Below, piece by piece: positions 52,826 through 60,944 of a stretch of 64,000 nt of DNA. The stretch is taken from positions 248,001-312,000 of the forward strand of contig NZ_SBJL01000003.1 of the NCBI RefSeq assembly GCF_004634425.1. Reading direction: 5' to 3'. Both the position numbers and the translations under genes were made by a program. The notes beneath the pieces were generated by a model that saw only the letters and a list, made by a program, of their open reading frames with translations, was not told the origin of the DNA and ran no database searches. The number at the start of each line of letters is the position of its first letter. Within the stretch, counting starts at the first letter, position 1. The stretch comes from Vitreimonas flagellata (GTDB lineage: Bacteria; Pseudomonadota; Alphaproteobacteria; Caulobacterales; Aquidulcibacteraceae).

Positions 52826-52890
52826 CGCGTCGTCAGACCCGCGAAGCCGCAAGCGCCGGTGTCCAACGCGGGTCTGAAGACCCGCGCTCC
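52820..52890. repeat. type B palindromic repeat, copy 3 (most complete)
   Basis: About 71 bp. The left arm GGAGCGCGCGTCGTCAGACC continues CGCG; the right arm, read on the other strand, is GGAGCGCGGGTCTTCAGACC continuing CGCG. The 24-base arms match at all but two positions, around a 23-base spacer. It sits between convergent pdeM and the DUF3429 gene. Confidence 0.85.
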
Positions 52891-52892
52891 GA

Positions 52893-53363
52893 CTAGAGAT
52901 GGTGCATCAAGGTCGCGAGCGGGATCAGCAAGCAGATCAGCATTGCGCCGCCGGTGAGCACTTGGCGCAGCACGGGATACCAAGCGGGCGCGGCCGCGTC
53001 GCGGGCGCTGCGATAATCCCAGGCGCCTTGCGCTGCGAACAATCCAGCAAACGCGGCGGATGCGCCGAGGGCGGGCGTCACGAACACAACGAGCACTGCA
53101 AGCACCCATCCCGCCAAGCCAGGCAAAGCGCTGAAGAGCAAGCGCGTGGCGTTCGGGCTTTGCGGATCGCGCATGATTTCGACGCCGCAACGCACGCCGC
53201 CAAGAAACGAGAGCAACACAGCCGCGTAAAGTGAAAAAGCAATCGCGCCGAGCCGCGCGGTGCTTGTGTGCGCCGAGAGCGTGATGAGCGCGCTGATGGC
53301 GAGCGGCGCAAGGCCCAGAAAGCCTAGGCGCAACGCGGCGCGTGGAAGAAAGGGCGGGCTCAC
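52893..53363 (-). CDS. DUF3429 membrane protein
   Basis: A 156-residue inner-membrane protein with five hydrophobic segments. The family pattern is LGFLGLAPLAISALI, FSLYAAVLLSFLGGVRCGVEI and WVLAVLVVFVTPALG. Homologues include small fungal mitochondrial proteins of unknown role. GTG start at 53363 overlaps the upstream stop as GTGA, so it is the third gene of a TauE > TIGR02186 > DUF3429 unit. Function is unknown. Confidence 0.83.
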   Translation of the reverse strand: MSPPFLPRAALRLGFLGLAPLAISALITLSAHTSTARLGAIAFSLYAAVLLSFLGGVRCGVEIMRDPQSPNATRLLFSALPGLAGWVLAVLVVFVTPALGASAAFAGLFAAQGAWDYRSARDAAAPAWYPVLRQVLTGGAMLICLLIPLATLMHHL

Positions 53364-54142
53364 GTACGGCGGAACAGACTGGCGGCGACCCAGCCCGCGG
53401 CCAGCGCGAGCAGAACGGTCAGGACGCCGTACAGCAGCGACCAATTCGTGGCGAGATCATGGATGCGGCGTTCAATGCCGACGCGCGCGATCGAGATCGG
53501 CACACGTTGCGCTGAGATCAATCGCCCATCGCGGAAGAGATAGGTGTCGGCGTGATATTGCGCGATGGGCGCGTTGGCCGGCAGACGCACGACGGCGCGG
53601 AAGAGGCCGCCTTGATACATGGTGAGGCCGCCGCGTTGCTCTGGCGTCGCCGCGCGACCTGAATATTCCTGATAGAGCCCTTGCTCGCGGCGCAAGCGCA
53701 CCAAGGCTGCGCGATAGGCGGAGGGATCGCTATCCGGCACGGCGCTCGCGAGTTGCGCGGATGCGGCTGGATCGAGCTGGTAGCGCCAGATGGATTCAGG
53801 GCTGGCGATCTGGCGCAACGGGCGATTGGAGAGCACCGCGAAGAAGCTCGGCGCTTCGCTGAAGCGCACGGCCTCGCCGTTCACCCAAAGCCCAAACACC
53901 TGGCGCTTGCGCATCACGCTCGCGGACTCATTCGGCCCGCGCACCACGACGACGATATCGCCGCGGCCGCGCCGGTCTGGATTGACGCCGAACACGGTGA
54001 CGTAAGAGCCGCGATAATCGGAGCTGACCGTGATCTGCTCTTCGGCGACCGCCGCCGGCAGATCATTGCCCACGTCAGGCTGCTGTGCGCGCGCGGGTGT
54101 CACGCAAAGCAGCAGCGCGAGCACGAGGAAAAGCCGCCTCAT
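53360..54142 (-). CDS. TIGR02186-family alphaproteobacterial membrane protein
   Basis: A 260-residue protein with an N-terminal signal peptide (1-19, ARAQ) and a C-terminal membrane helix (about 233-254). The periplasmic body begins EQITVSSDYRGSYVTVFGVN and contains DIVVVVRGPNESASVMRKR, the TIGR02186/PF09608 hallmarks. The family is restricted to alphaproteobacteria and is nearly always beside a TauE/SafE exporter, as here (four-base overlap). A role as its periplasmic partner is inferred. Confidence 0.88.
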   Translation of the reverse strand: MRRLFLVLALLLCVTPARAQQPDVGNDLPAAVAEEQITVSSDYRGSYVTVFGVNPDRRGRGDIVVVVRGPNESASVMRKRQVFGLWVNGEAVRFSEAPSFFAVLSNRPLRQIASPESIWRYQLDPAASAQLASAVPDSDPSAYRAALVRLRREQGLYQEYSGRAATPEQRGGLTMYQGGLFRAVVRLPANAPIAQYHADTYLFRDGRLISAQRVPISIARVGIERRIHDLATNWSLLYGVLTVLLALAAGWVAASLFRRT

Positions 54143-55053
54143 ATCAGCCCTCCACCGAGCACGAAGGGCTCCGCAGGCGGGACCACGATATCAAGCAAGA
54201 ATTTGAGGCTCGCCGCCAGCAACAATGCGCCCAGCAGCGCGCGCAAATGTTCGCTCTTCAAGCCTGCGCCCAGCCGCGAGCCAAGCTGTGCGCCAATCAC
54301 GCCGCCCAGCATGAGCAGCGCTGCGAGCACAAGGTCCACCGTCTGCGTCGCTTGCGCCTGCATGATCACGATCAGCGACGCCACGATCAGAACTTGGAAG
54401 AGCGAGGTGCCGATGACGACATTTGTCGGCATGCGCAGCAGATAGATCATCGCTGGGATCAGGATGAAGCCGCCGCCAATGCCCATGATTGCCGCGAGCG
54501 CGCCAATGCCGAAGCCCAGCACCAACGGTGGGATCACGCTGATGTAAAGACCCGAGCGCGGGAAGCGCATGCGGAAGGGCAAAGTGTGCGCGATCGTACG
54601 CGCGGGCCGGCGCAGTATCGTGACGCTATGGCCAACGCGGCCGCGCATCACCGACAAACCCTCATTCAGCATCAGCCAGCCCACGGCGGCGAGCAGGAAG
54701 AGGTAGAGGATGGAGATGATGAGATCGAGTTGGCCTAGGCGCAGCAGACGCTCGAACAACCAAACGCCCGTCGCGCTGCCGACGATGCCGCCGATCGAGA
54801 GCAGCATGCCCATTCGCCAATCGACGGCTTTGCGCCGCGTTTGTGAAAGCACGCCGGAGAAAGAGGTGGCGGCAATCTGGCTCGCGCCCGTGGCCACGGC
54901 GACAGGCGCAGGCACGCCGAGGAACATCAGAGCCGGCGTCATGATGAAGCCGCCGCCGACGCCGACGAGGCCAGACACAAAGCCGACGGCGCCGCTGACC
55001 AAAAGGACGAGCAGCACGTTCACCGGCATTTCGGCGATCGGCAGGTAGATCAA
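54139..55053 (-). CDS. TauE/SafE-family sulfite/organosulfur exporter
   Basis: A 304-residue membrane protein with about 8 helices. The duplicated family motif is seen as GFVSGLVGVGGGFIMTPALM near the N-terminus and GALAAIMGIGGGFILIPAMIYL in the second half. It exports sulfite, sulfoacetate or similar anions. TTG at 55053 fits the family N-terminus (IYLPIAEMPVNV); ATG at 55029 is the alternative. It is the first gene of the operon with TIGR02186 and DUF3429. The nearby alkylsulfatase would release sulfate rather than sulfite, so no direct link is claimed. Confidence 0.88.
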   Translation of the reverse strand: MIYLPIAEMPVNVLLVLLVSGAVGFVSGLVGVGGGFIMTPALMFLGVPAPVAVATGASQIAATSFSGVLSQTRRKAVDWRMGMLLSIGGIVGSATGVWLFERLLRLGQLDLIISILYLFLLAAVGWLMLNEGLSVMRGRVGHSVTILRRPARTIAHTLPFRMRFPRSGLYISVIPPLVLGFGIGALAAIMGIGGGFILIPAMIYLLRMPTNVVIGTSLFQVLIVASLIVIMQAQATQTVDLVLAALLMLGGVIGAQLGSRLGAGLKSEHLRALLGALLLAASLKFLLDIVVPPAEPFVLGGGLI

Positions 55054-55143
55054 TTCTGTTGCTCTGAACTCAGCGCGGATGCGCCCATGCCCAGGCTCTT
55101 ATGGGCGCCGCCGCCGAGAGAGGCAACGCCGTTTGCTTGTTGT

Positions 55144-55242
55144 GCTCCCCCGTTTACGGGGGAGCTGTCGCGTTAGCGACTGAGGGGGCGAGGGGCTTGC
55201 CAATTTGCGGCGGGAATTACCCCCTCCCGCAAGCGGGGGAGG
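55144..55242 (+). repeat. type A multi-hairpin repeat, copy 4
   Basis: About 99 bp. Ends are GCTCCCCCG-TTTA-CGGGGGAGC and CCTCCCGC-AA-GCGGGGGAGG. The inner stem is GTCGC-GTTA-GCGAC. It lies in the 198-bp gap after the PodJ-like gene and before tauE; the rest of that gap shows nothing else. Confidence 0.87.
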
Positions 55243-55251
55243 ATGATGTTC

Positions 55252-58200
55252 TTAAGTCCGCGCGCCGGTTGCCCAGGGGCGGGCGCCGAATTCGCCGTTG
55301 GCGACGGCGCTGGCTGCACGAGGGCGGAACGCCTGTGCGCGTGCGCGGGCCTGATCGACCTGCGCTTGCGGCAATTGCGTCTCCAGTGCGGTGGCGCGCG
55401 CGCCGGCGTCTTGATCGCCTTGGCGGGCGGCGACCATGAACCAGAACAACGCTTCCGACGGCGCGGCGTTCACGCCACGGCCCTGCTGGTAGAGAACGCC
55501 CAGATTGTACTGGCTATCGGCCACACCGAGTTCAGCCGCTTGGCGGAACCAACGAAACGCTGCCGCCTCATCCAAGGGCGCGCCTTCGCCGCGCGCGAAA
55601 TAGACGCCGAGATCGTGCATGGCGCGGCGATTGCCCGACGCTGCTGCCCGTTCCGTCCATTGGCGCGCGACCGCGAGATCGCGCTGCACGCCTTCGCCGC
55701 GCTCATAGAGCTTGGCTAGACGGTATTGCGCCATCGCAAAGCCGCGATCGGCGGCGCGACGGAGCATCGTCACGCCTTCCTGCGTACGGCCGGCGGCGAC
55801 GCGTTGCAGCGCAAGTTCGTATTGCGCCGTGAGGTCGCCGCTTTGCGCGGCTTGTTCCAAAGAGACGTTGCGCGGCGCGAGCGGGCCCGCGACGACGGGC
55901 TGGGTGCTGGCGCCGTTCGCCGCCATCGGCGTGCCGGCTGCCGCCGGTGCTGCGCCCTCAGCGGGCGCGGGGCCTTCGCCAGGTGCGGCGAACGGATCGA
56001 CCGGCATGCCTTCAGCTGTCGGATCAAGCGTTTCAGCTTCCGGCGGCGTCAGCGCGTCGGCGGGCGGCTGCGCGGCTTCGGATTCAGGCGGCGTCGGGGT
56101 AGGCGCAGGGCCTGCCGCGTTCTGTTGCTGCAGATAATAGGCGCCGCCCGCAGCTGCCAGCGCCGCAACAGCGACGCCCCAGAGCACGACACGGCTCGAC
56201 CCACGCAAGCTGAGCTTCGGCGTTTCCGATGGCTCAGCGCGCGGCTGCTTCTCTTTCTTTGCGGGCTTCGCGGGCTTTGCCGTTTGCGATTGCGCTTGAG
56301 CCTGCGCGGCACGGCGCGCAGCGGCGAGATAATCGTTCTTGCCTGGCGCGGCTTGTGGTTCGTCAAGCGACAACGGCGCTTCCGGCGCGAGCAGGTCGAG
56401 CGGCTCTTCCTCTTCGTCCGCAAACTCGATCATCGGCTCGTCGTTACGGATCTCACCGAACGGCGGATGCTCTTCTTCCGGCGCCCAGAACGGATCTTCG
56501 TCTTCCGGCGGCGGCGCGACAGCGGCTTGCGGTTCTTCTTCGACAATATCGTCGATCAGCAGATCGTCGTCCGGCGACACTTCGATCGACTTGTATTCCG
56601 GCACATAGACATCTTCTTCGACCGCCGGCTTCTCTTCGGAGAGCAGGTCGTCGATGTCTTCGGCGAAATAGATGTCACTGTCGTTCGGCGCTTCCGCGAC
56701 GGGCGCAGGCGTTTCTGCACGCGGGAGCGGCGGCAGCGGAGCCGCACGCACGGGCGCTGCGGCTCCGCGCGGCGAAACGTACTCTTCCGGATCGAAACTG
56801 GTGAAGTGCGAGAAATCCTCCTGACGCCGCTGCGGCGTGGGGATCGCAAATTTCACATCGTCATCGCTCTTGTCGTGCGCGCTTTCGTAGCGCTCCAGCT
56901 TGGAGGCGACGCTCGATACGGCCTTTTGCACGGGCGCGATCGCTTCGGCTGACTGAGCCTCAACTTCCGCGAGGCGCTGCATGATCGAGCTGATCGCTTC
57001 GGCAACGCGCTGACCGGCGCGCTCCTCGCTGTCGATCATGCGCTCGCCCAATTCGCGCGAGAGCATTTCGTGACGCTGATTGAAGCGCTCGGCCATGCGC
57101 GCGACTTGCTCGCCCACATGCTCGATCGCTTGCGCGCTGCGGTTTTCCACGGCGCCGACGCGATCTTCGAGGCGTTCCGAAAGGCGACCAACTTCGAGGC
57201 CCATGCGGTCGAATGCAGCGGCTTCGCGGCGCTCGATCTCGTCGAAGCGCTTCTCTAGCGTCTCGCTCATGCGCGAGAGCTCTTCGCGCACAGCCGACGC
57301 TGCGGCGTCGTCATTCCGTGCTTCGACAGCGCGCAGGCGCTTGTCGACCGATTCCGACATGCGGCGGATTTCGAGCGAGATCGCTTCCACCGTTTGCGCT
57401 TGGCGGCGCTCGGCGGCGCTGAGGCGTTTGGTGAGTTCCGTGAGTGCGCCCTCGAGTTCGGGGCTCGCCGATCCTTGCAGCGCAGCCTGCAATTGCTCCT
57501 GCAATTCGCTGCGGGCTTCGCCGACCATTTGCGAAACCGATTGCTGCATCGTGTCGAGACGCTGCTCGAGCATCGCGCGTACGGCCTCGGTTTCTTGCGC
57601 GGCGTTAGCGTTTTCTACGCGGGCGCTGAGCGAGGAGACGGTTTCTTCCAGCGTGCGGATCGCCGTTGTCGCCGTGGATTCCGTTTCCGCGATGCGCGCG
57701 GCGAGGCGTTGCAGCGATTGATCGACCTCCTCAATCTTCGCATCGCTGCCGCCGCCAGCTTCAACGCTGGCGAGGCGCGCTTCGAACGAGGCAAGGGCCG
57801 CGTTCAGCGGGCTCGTATCTGCTTTGGTCTCGAGCGCAGCGAGTCGTTCAGCGATGTCGGCCTGCGCATGGCGCAGATCGGTGAGATCGACGGGGGCCGA
57901 ACCGCCAGCGCTATCTTCGACTTGCTTGACGCGTGCAGCGAGCGTGAGTTGCGCGTTGCGCAGGTCGGCGATCGCAGCGCCCGCGGCTTGGCGGAGGCCG
58001 GCCGTGGATTCACGTGCGCCGCTTTCCGCGCGCTCGATGCGCGCGATGAGTGCTGCTTGTTCGCCTTGCAGCTGATCGACAATTCCGACGCGCTTGGCGA
58101 TTTCGCTTTCGAGCCGCACCACTTCTTCCAGCAACGCTTCGCGCGTGCTGCGGGTTTCATTGACGCTCTCGCTGCGCACTTCTTCGATCGCTGTCGCAAT

Positions 58201-58998
58201 GGTGCGGCGCGTGGAGCTTTCAGCGTCGGCCAGACGCTCGCTCATTTCTTCCTGCAGGCGGCGCAATTCAGCAACCGCGTCAGCGGAAGCTTCCGACGCT
58301 TGGCGTGCTGCTTCTTCTGCTACAGCGCGCGCTTCTGCGAGCGTGCGCGCGACGGCCGCGTCGCGATTTTCCATCTCCGTCGTCAGGAACGAGGCGGCGG
58401 CTTCGGCGCGGCGCGCGATCTCGGATGCGGTCGTGACTTGATGCTCAAGCCGCGTGCGCACGTCGTCCATGTCGGCGCGGGCATCGTCGAGCAGGTGGCG
58501 ACTATCCTTTGCCTCTTGTTCCGCTTGTTCGAGCTTGCCGCTCAGCGTCTCACCGGCGAGGCGGAATTGATCGAGCGCATCGCTGATGCGCGTCGCAGCG
58601 TCGGCGGAGACATTCTCGATGTCTTCAAGGCGCGCCGCGAGGCCCAGCACAGAGCGATCGATGGTAGAGACGGCGCGATCAAGACCAGTGAAAGCAAGTT
58701 GCGTGCGGCGTTCGATCGATTCAACGCGTTGGGCCAGGCGCGAAGGATCGGCGATGCGCGGATCGGCGACATCCCAATCATCACCTTCGTTATCGAAATC
58801 CGTTGGCGGCGGCGCGATGCGTGAGCGCGCGCGCGATGGCGAAGACGATGTGCCCCCACCGCCTGGACCGCCGCTCTGTGCGAGCGCGAGATTGAGGTAT
58901 TCGCCAAGGCTCATGCCTTGGCGCGCAGCGGCCTCGCGTGCGGCTTCCCGCACTTTGGGGTCGATGCCCTTTACGCTCCAGCTTTGCGCGCCACTCAT
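55252..58998 (-). CDS. podJ: PodJ-like polar organising protein: coiled coil, one membrane helix, SEL1 repeats
   Basis: A 1248-residue protein. The N-terminus SWSVKGIDPKVREAAREAA is the conserved start of alphaproteobacterial PodJ. Residues about 70-740 are a long Ala/Glu/Arg-rich coiled coil with regular repeats (LEDRVGAVENRSAQAIEHVG). An acidic Pro-rich stretch (about 760-900) contains repeated EEEP and DDLL segments. A single membrane helix (about 937-955, VVLWGVAVAALAAAGGAYYL) places the C-terminus in the periplasm, where three SEL1-like repeats lie at about 1065-1180. Caulobacter PodJ adds a peptidoglycan-binding domain at its end; none is visible here. PodJ organises the new pole and pili or stalk machinery. 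Confidence 0.82.
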   Translation of the reverse strand: MSGAQSWSVKGIDPKVREAAREAAARQGMSLGEYLNLALAQSGGPGGGGTSSSPSRARSRIAPPPTDFDNEGDDWDVADPRIADPSRLAQRVESIERRTQLAFTGLDRAVSTIDRSVLGLAARLEDIENVSADAATRISDALDQFRLAGETLSGKLEQAEQEAKDSRHLLDDARADMDDVRTRLEHQVTTASEIARRAEAAASFLTTEMENRDAAVARTLAEARAVAEEAARQASEASADAVAELRRLQEEMSERLADAESSTRRTIATAIEEVRSESVNETRSTREALLEEVVRLESEIAKRVGIVDQLQGEQAALIARIERAESGARESTAGLRQAAGAAIADLRNAQLTLAARVKQVEDSAGGSAPVDLTDLRHAQADIAERLAALETKADTSPLNAALASFEARLASVEAGGGSDAKIEEVDQSLQRLAARIAETESTATTAIRTLEETVSSLSARVENANAAQETEAVRAMLEQRLDTMQQSVSQMVGEARSELQEQLQAALQGSASPELEGALTELTKRLSAAERRQAQTVEAISLEIRRMSESVDKRLRAVEARNDDAAASAVREELSRMSETLEKRFDEIERREAAAFDRMGLEVGRLSERLEDRVGAVENRSAQAIEHVGEQVARMAERFNQRHEMLSRELGERMIDSEERAGQRVAEAISSIMQRLAEVEAQSAEAIAPVQKAVSSVASKLERYESAHDKSDDDVKFAIPTPQRRQEDFSHFTSFDPEEYVSPRGAAAPVRAAPLPPLPRAETPAPVAEAPNDSDIYFAEDIDDLLSEEKPAVEEDVYVPEYKSIEVSPDDDLLIDDIVEEEPQAAVAPPPEDEDPFWAPEEEHPPFGEIRNDEPMIEFADEEEEPLDLLAPEAPLSLDEPQAAPGKNDYLAAARRAAQAQAQSQTAKPAKPAKKEKQPRAEPSETPKLSLRGSSRVVLWGVAVAALAAAGGAYYLQQQNAAGPAPTPTPPESEAAQPPADALTPPEAETLDPTAEGMPVDPFAAPGEGPAPAEGAAPAAAGTPMAANGASTQPVVAGPLAPRNVSLEQAAQSGDLTAQYELALQRVAAGRTQEGVTMLRRAADRGFAMAQYRLAKLYERGEGVQRDLAVARQWTERAAASGNRRAMHDLGVYFARGEGAPLDEAAAFRWFRQAAELGVADSQYNLGVLYQQGRGVNAAPSEALFWFMVAARQGDQDAGARATALETQLPQAQVDQARARAQAFRPRAASAVANGEFGARPWATGART

Positions 58999-59118
58999 AA
59001 TGCCCTCGCCGCGATTTCACCGCGCTTCCACGCGGCTCACGCCCAACCCCGAATGGCGAACCTAGAAAGATTCGAGAATCGCCACGAGTTTGCAGTGTCG
59101 ATCAAAGTCGTTGGCATG

Positions 59119-59133
59119 TTAATGCCGAGTAAA
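59119..59133. promoter_or_regulatory. imperfect CtrA-like site
   Basis: TTAA-TGCCGAG-TAAA approximates the CtrA consensus TTAA-N7-TTAA (one mismatch) in the 154-bp gap between divergent podJ-like and hydroxy-acid oxidase genes. It overlaps a small inverted repeat GGCAT-GTTA-ATGCC. Weak evidence. Confidence 0.25.
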
Positions 59134-59152
59134 ATGGTAAACGGGGATTAGC

Positions 59153-60334
59153 ATGTCAGACACACCACGCCATTTCGGACCCGAAATTCAGGGCGGCGTC
59201 TATTTGCGTGGTCTTGGCGGCGCGAAGCCCGAGATACCCACAAGCTTTCCTGGTCTCGAAGCTGCGGCGAAAGCGAAGATGTCACCGGAGGCGTGGGCGT
59301 ACACGGCTGGCGCCGCCGGTTTGGAATCTTCGATGGACGCAAACCGCGCCGCGTTCGCGCGCTACCCGATTGCGCCGCGCATGTTGGGCGGCGCAGGTCA
59401 GCGTGATTTGAGTTGCGAAATGTTCGGCGTGAAAGCCGCCGCGCCGCTCTTCTCGTCACCCATCGGCGTGCTGGAGATGATGCATCCTGAAGCGGACCTC
59501 GCTGTCGCGCGCGCTATGGCTGCGCTCAACATGCCGATGATGATCTCCAGTCAAGCGTCGACGCCGATGGAGAAAATCGCGGAAGCCAACGGAAGCGGCC
59601 CGCGTTTCTTTCAATTGTACTGGGGCAAGTCCGACGCGATCGCCGAGAGCTTCGTGAAGCGTGCTGAAGCTATTGGTTGCAAAGCCATCTTCATCACGCT
59701 CGACACCACGGTGCTCGGCTGGCGCCCGCGCGACATGGATCTGGGCTTCCTACCATTCCTGAGAGCACAGGGGATCGCGCAATACACATCCGATCCGGTG
59801 TTCCGCGCCATGCTGCCGGCGCCGCCCGAGGAAAACCCGATGGCCGCGGCGGTGGCCTTCACGCAGGTCTTCTCCGATCCGGGCCTCGATTGGGCGCGCA
59901 TCGCCAAGATCAGATCGTGGACGAAACTGCCCGTGGTTCTGAAAGGCATCATGCGCGGCGACGACGCCGCGCGCGCCGTGGCCGAGGGCTATGACGGCGT
60001 GATGGTCTCCAACCACGGAGGCCGCCAGGTGGATGGTGGGATCGGGGCGCTTGACGCGCTTTCTGAAGTCGTACCTGCCGTTAACGGCAAGGCGCCTGTC
60101 TATTTCGATAGTGGAATCCGTTGCGGGGCCGATGCATTTAAAGCGCTGGCGCTCGGCGCACACGCCGTCGGCATCGGCCGGCCATATGCTTATGGTCTTG
60201 CTATTGCGGGAGAAAATGGCGTCAAAACGGTTATGGAATACCTGGCTGCCGAGCTCGATCTGACGATGGCGCTGATGGGAACCCGTACACCCGCCGATAT
60301 TCATCGCGACAGCCTCCGCCTGAACGCAGATTAA
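59153..60334 (+). CDS. FMN-dependent alpha-hydroxy-acid oxidase (lactate 2-monooxygenase-like)
   Basis: A 393-residue TIM-barrel flavoenzyme of the glycolate oxidase/lactate dehydrogenase group. The active-site signature is SNHGGRQVDG (catalytic His), preceded by the Lys in VVLKGIMRGDDA. AYTAGAAGLESSMDANRAAF at the N-terminus and LFSSPIGVLEMMHPEADLAVARAM (shortened here to SSPIGVLEMMHPEAD) fit lactate 2-monooxygenase. It oxidises a 2-hydroxy acid with O2. It stands alone, divergent from podJ, and its stop abuts the palindrome cluster of the merR promoter. Confidence 0.88.
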   Translation: MSDTPRHFGPEIQGGVYLRGLGGAKPEIPTSFPGLEAAAKAKMSPEAWAYTAGAAGLESSMDANRAAFARYPIAPRMLGGAGQRDLSCEMFGVKAAAPLFSSPIGVLEMMHPEADLAVARAMAALNMPMMISSQASTPMEKIAEANGSGPRFFQLYWGKSDAIAESFVKRAEAIGCKAIFITLDTTVLGWRPRDMDLGFLPFLRAQGIAQYTSDPVFRAMLPAPPEENPMAAAVAFTQVFSDPGLDWARIAKIRSWTKLPVVLKGIMRGDDAARAVAEGYDGVMVSNHGGRQVDGGIGALDALSEVVPAVNGKAPVYFDSGIRCGADAFKALALGAHAVGIGRPYAYGLAIAGENGVKTVMEYLAAELDLTMALMGTRTPADIHRDSLRLNAD

Positions 60335-60374
60335 TGACGAGGTCGTCAACTTCGTAGTTGACGCGCGCGTTAAC
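60335..60374 (+). promoter_or_regulatory. cluster of three overlapping palindromes; merR-operon promoter
   Basis: TGACGA-GG-TCGTCA (60335-60348), GTCAACT-TCGT-AGTTGAC (60345-60362) and GTTGACGCGCGCGTTAAC (60357-60374, one mismatched pair) overlap in 40 bases. TTGACG at 60358 can act as -35 with TAGCTT near 60382 as -10, so the third palindrome lies at the -35 and spacer, where MerR-family regulators bind. It is a likely autoregulatory and operon operator, similar in kind to LiuR sites. Confidence 0.6.
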
Positions 60375-60422
60375 GGCACTTAGCTTTTCCGCAAAACGAA
60401 ATAATCGAGCGGAGGAAGAGCC

Positions 60423-60872
60423 ATGACCAAGACTGAGCGCACCTACACGATTTCCCAGCTGGCCCGAGAGTTCGAGGTCACGCCGCGCGCGCTGCGCTTT
60501 TATGAGGATAAAGGCCTGCTTACCCCGCGCCGCGATGGTCTCAACCGCGTCTATTCACACCGCGACCGCGCCAAGCTGCAGCTCATCCTGCGCGGCAAGC
60601 GCGTCGGCCTCTCGCTGATCGAGATCAAAGAGATCCTCGATCTCTATAAGATCGACCAACGCGCGCAGGCGCAGACGGCGCTGAAGAAGTACAAGGCCCG
60701 CATCGTCGCCCTCGAAGCGCAGCGCGAAGATATCGATTCCGCGATCGAAACGCTGGCCGGCGCGATCACGGCGATGGAAAAGTTCCTGGCCAAGCCCGCG
60801 GCGCCCGCAGCCCTTGGCGCGGCACGCGCGTTCGAAGCCGAAGCCAAGAAGCGCCTCGAAGAAGCGCACTAA
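60423..60872 (+). CDS. MerR-family regulator of fatty-acid/branched-chain catabolism
   Basis: A 149-residue dimeric regulator. The N-terminal winged helix-turn-helix reads YTISQLAREFEVTPRALRFYEDKGLLTP, in the family order (TISQLAREF, RALRFYEDKGL), followed by the dimerisation coiled coil KKYKARIVALEAQREDIDSA. No metal-binding Cys are present. It precedes acyl-CoA dehydrogenase, OsmC and thiolase genes, the context of LiuR-type MerR proteins that repress fatty- and branched-chain acid oxidation and respond to acyl-CoA. The ribosome site is GGAGGAAG. The C-terminus is Ala-rich. Confidence 0.88.
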   Translation: MTKTERTYTISQLAREFEVTPRALRFYEDKGLLTPRRDGLNRVYSHRDRAKLQLILRGKRVGLSLIEIKEILDLYKIDQRAQAQTALKKYKARIVALEAQREDIDSAIETLAGAITAMEKFLAKPAAPAALGAARAFEAEAKKRLEEAH

Positions 60873-60944
60873 AACGCGTAGGACAGAGCGAAAATCGGGT
60901 GGAGCTGCGCTCCATTCGCACGCCGCCTATCGCTGGAGCCATTT

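Noticed and set aside
55252-58998. Long open frame of about 476 codons on the plus strand through 57394-58824
   Set aside because: It is antisense to the coiled-coil region of the PodJ-like gene; repetitive Ala/Glu/Arg codons keep the opposite strand open.
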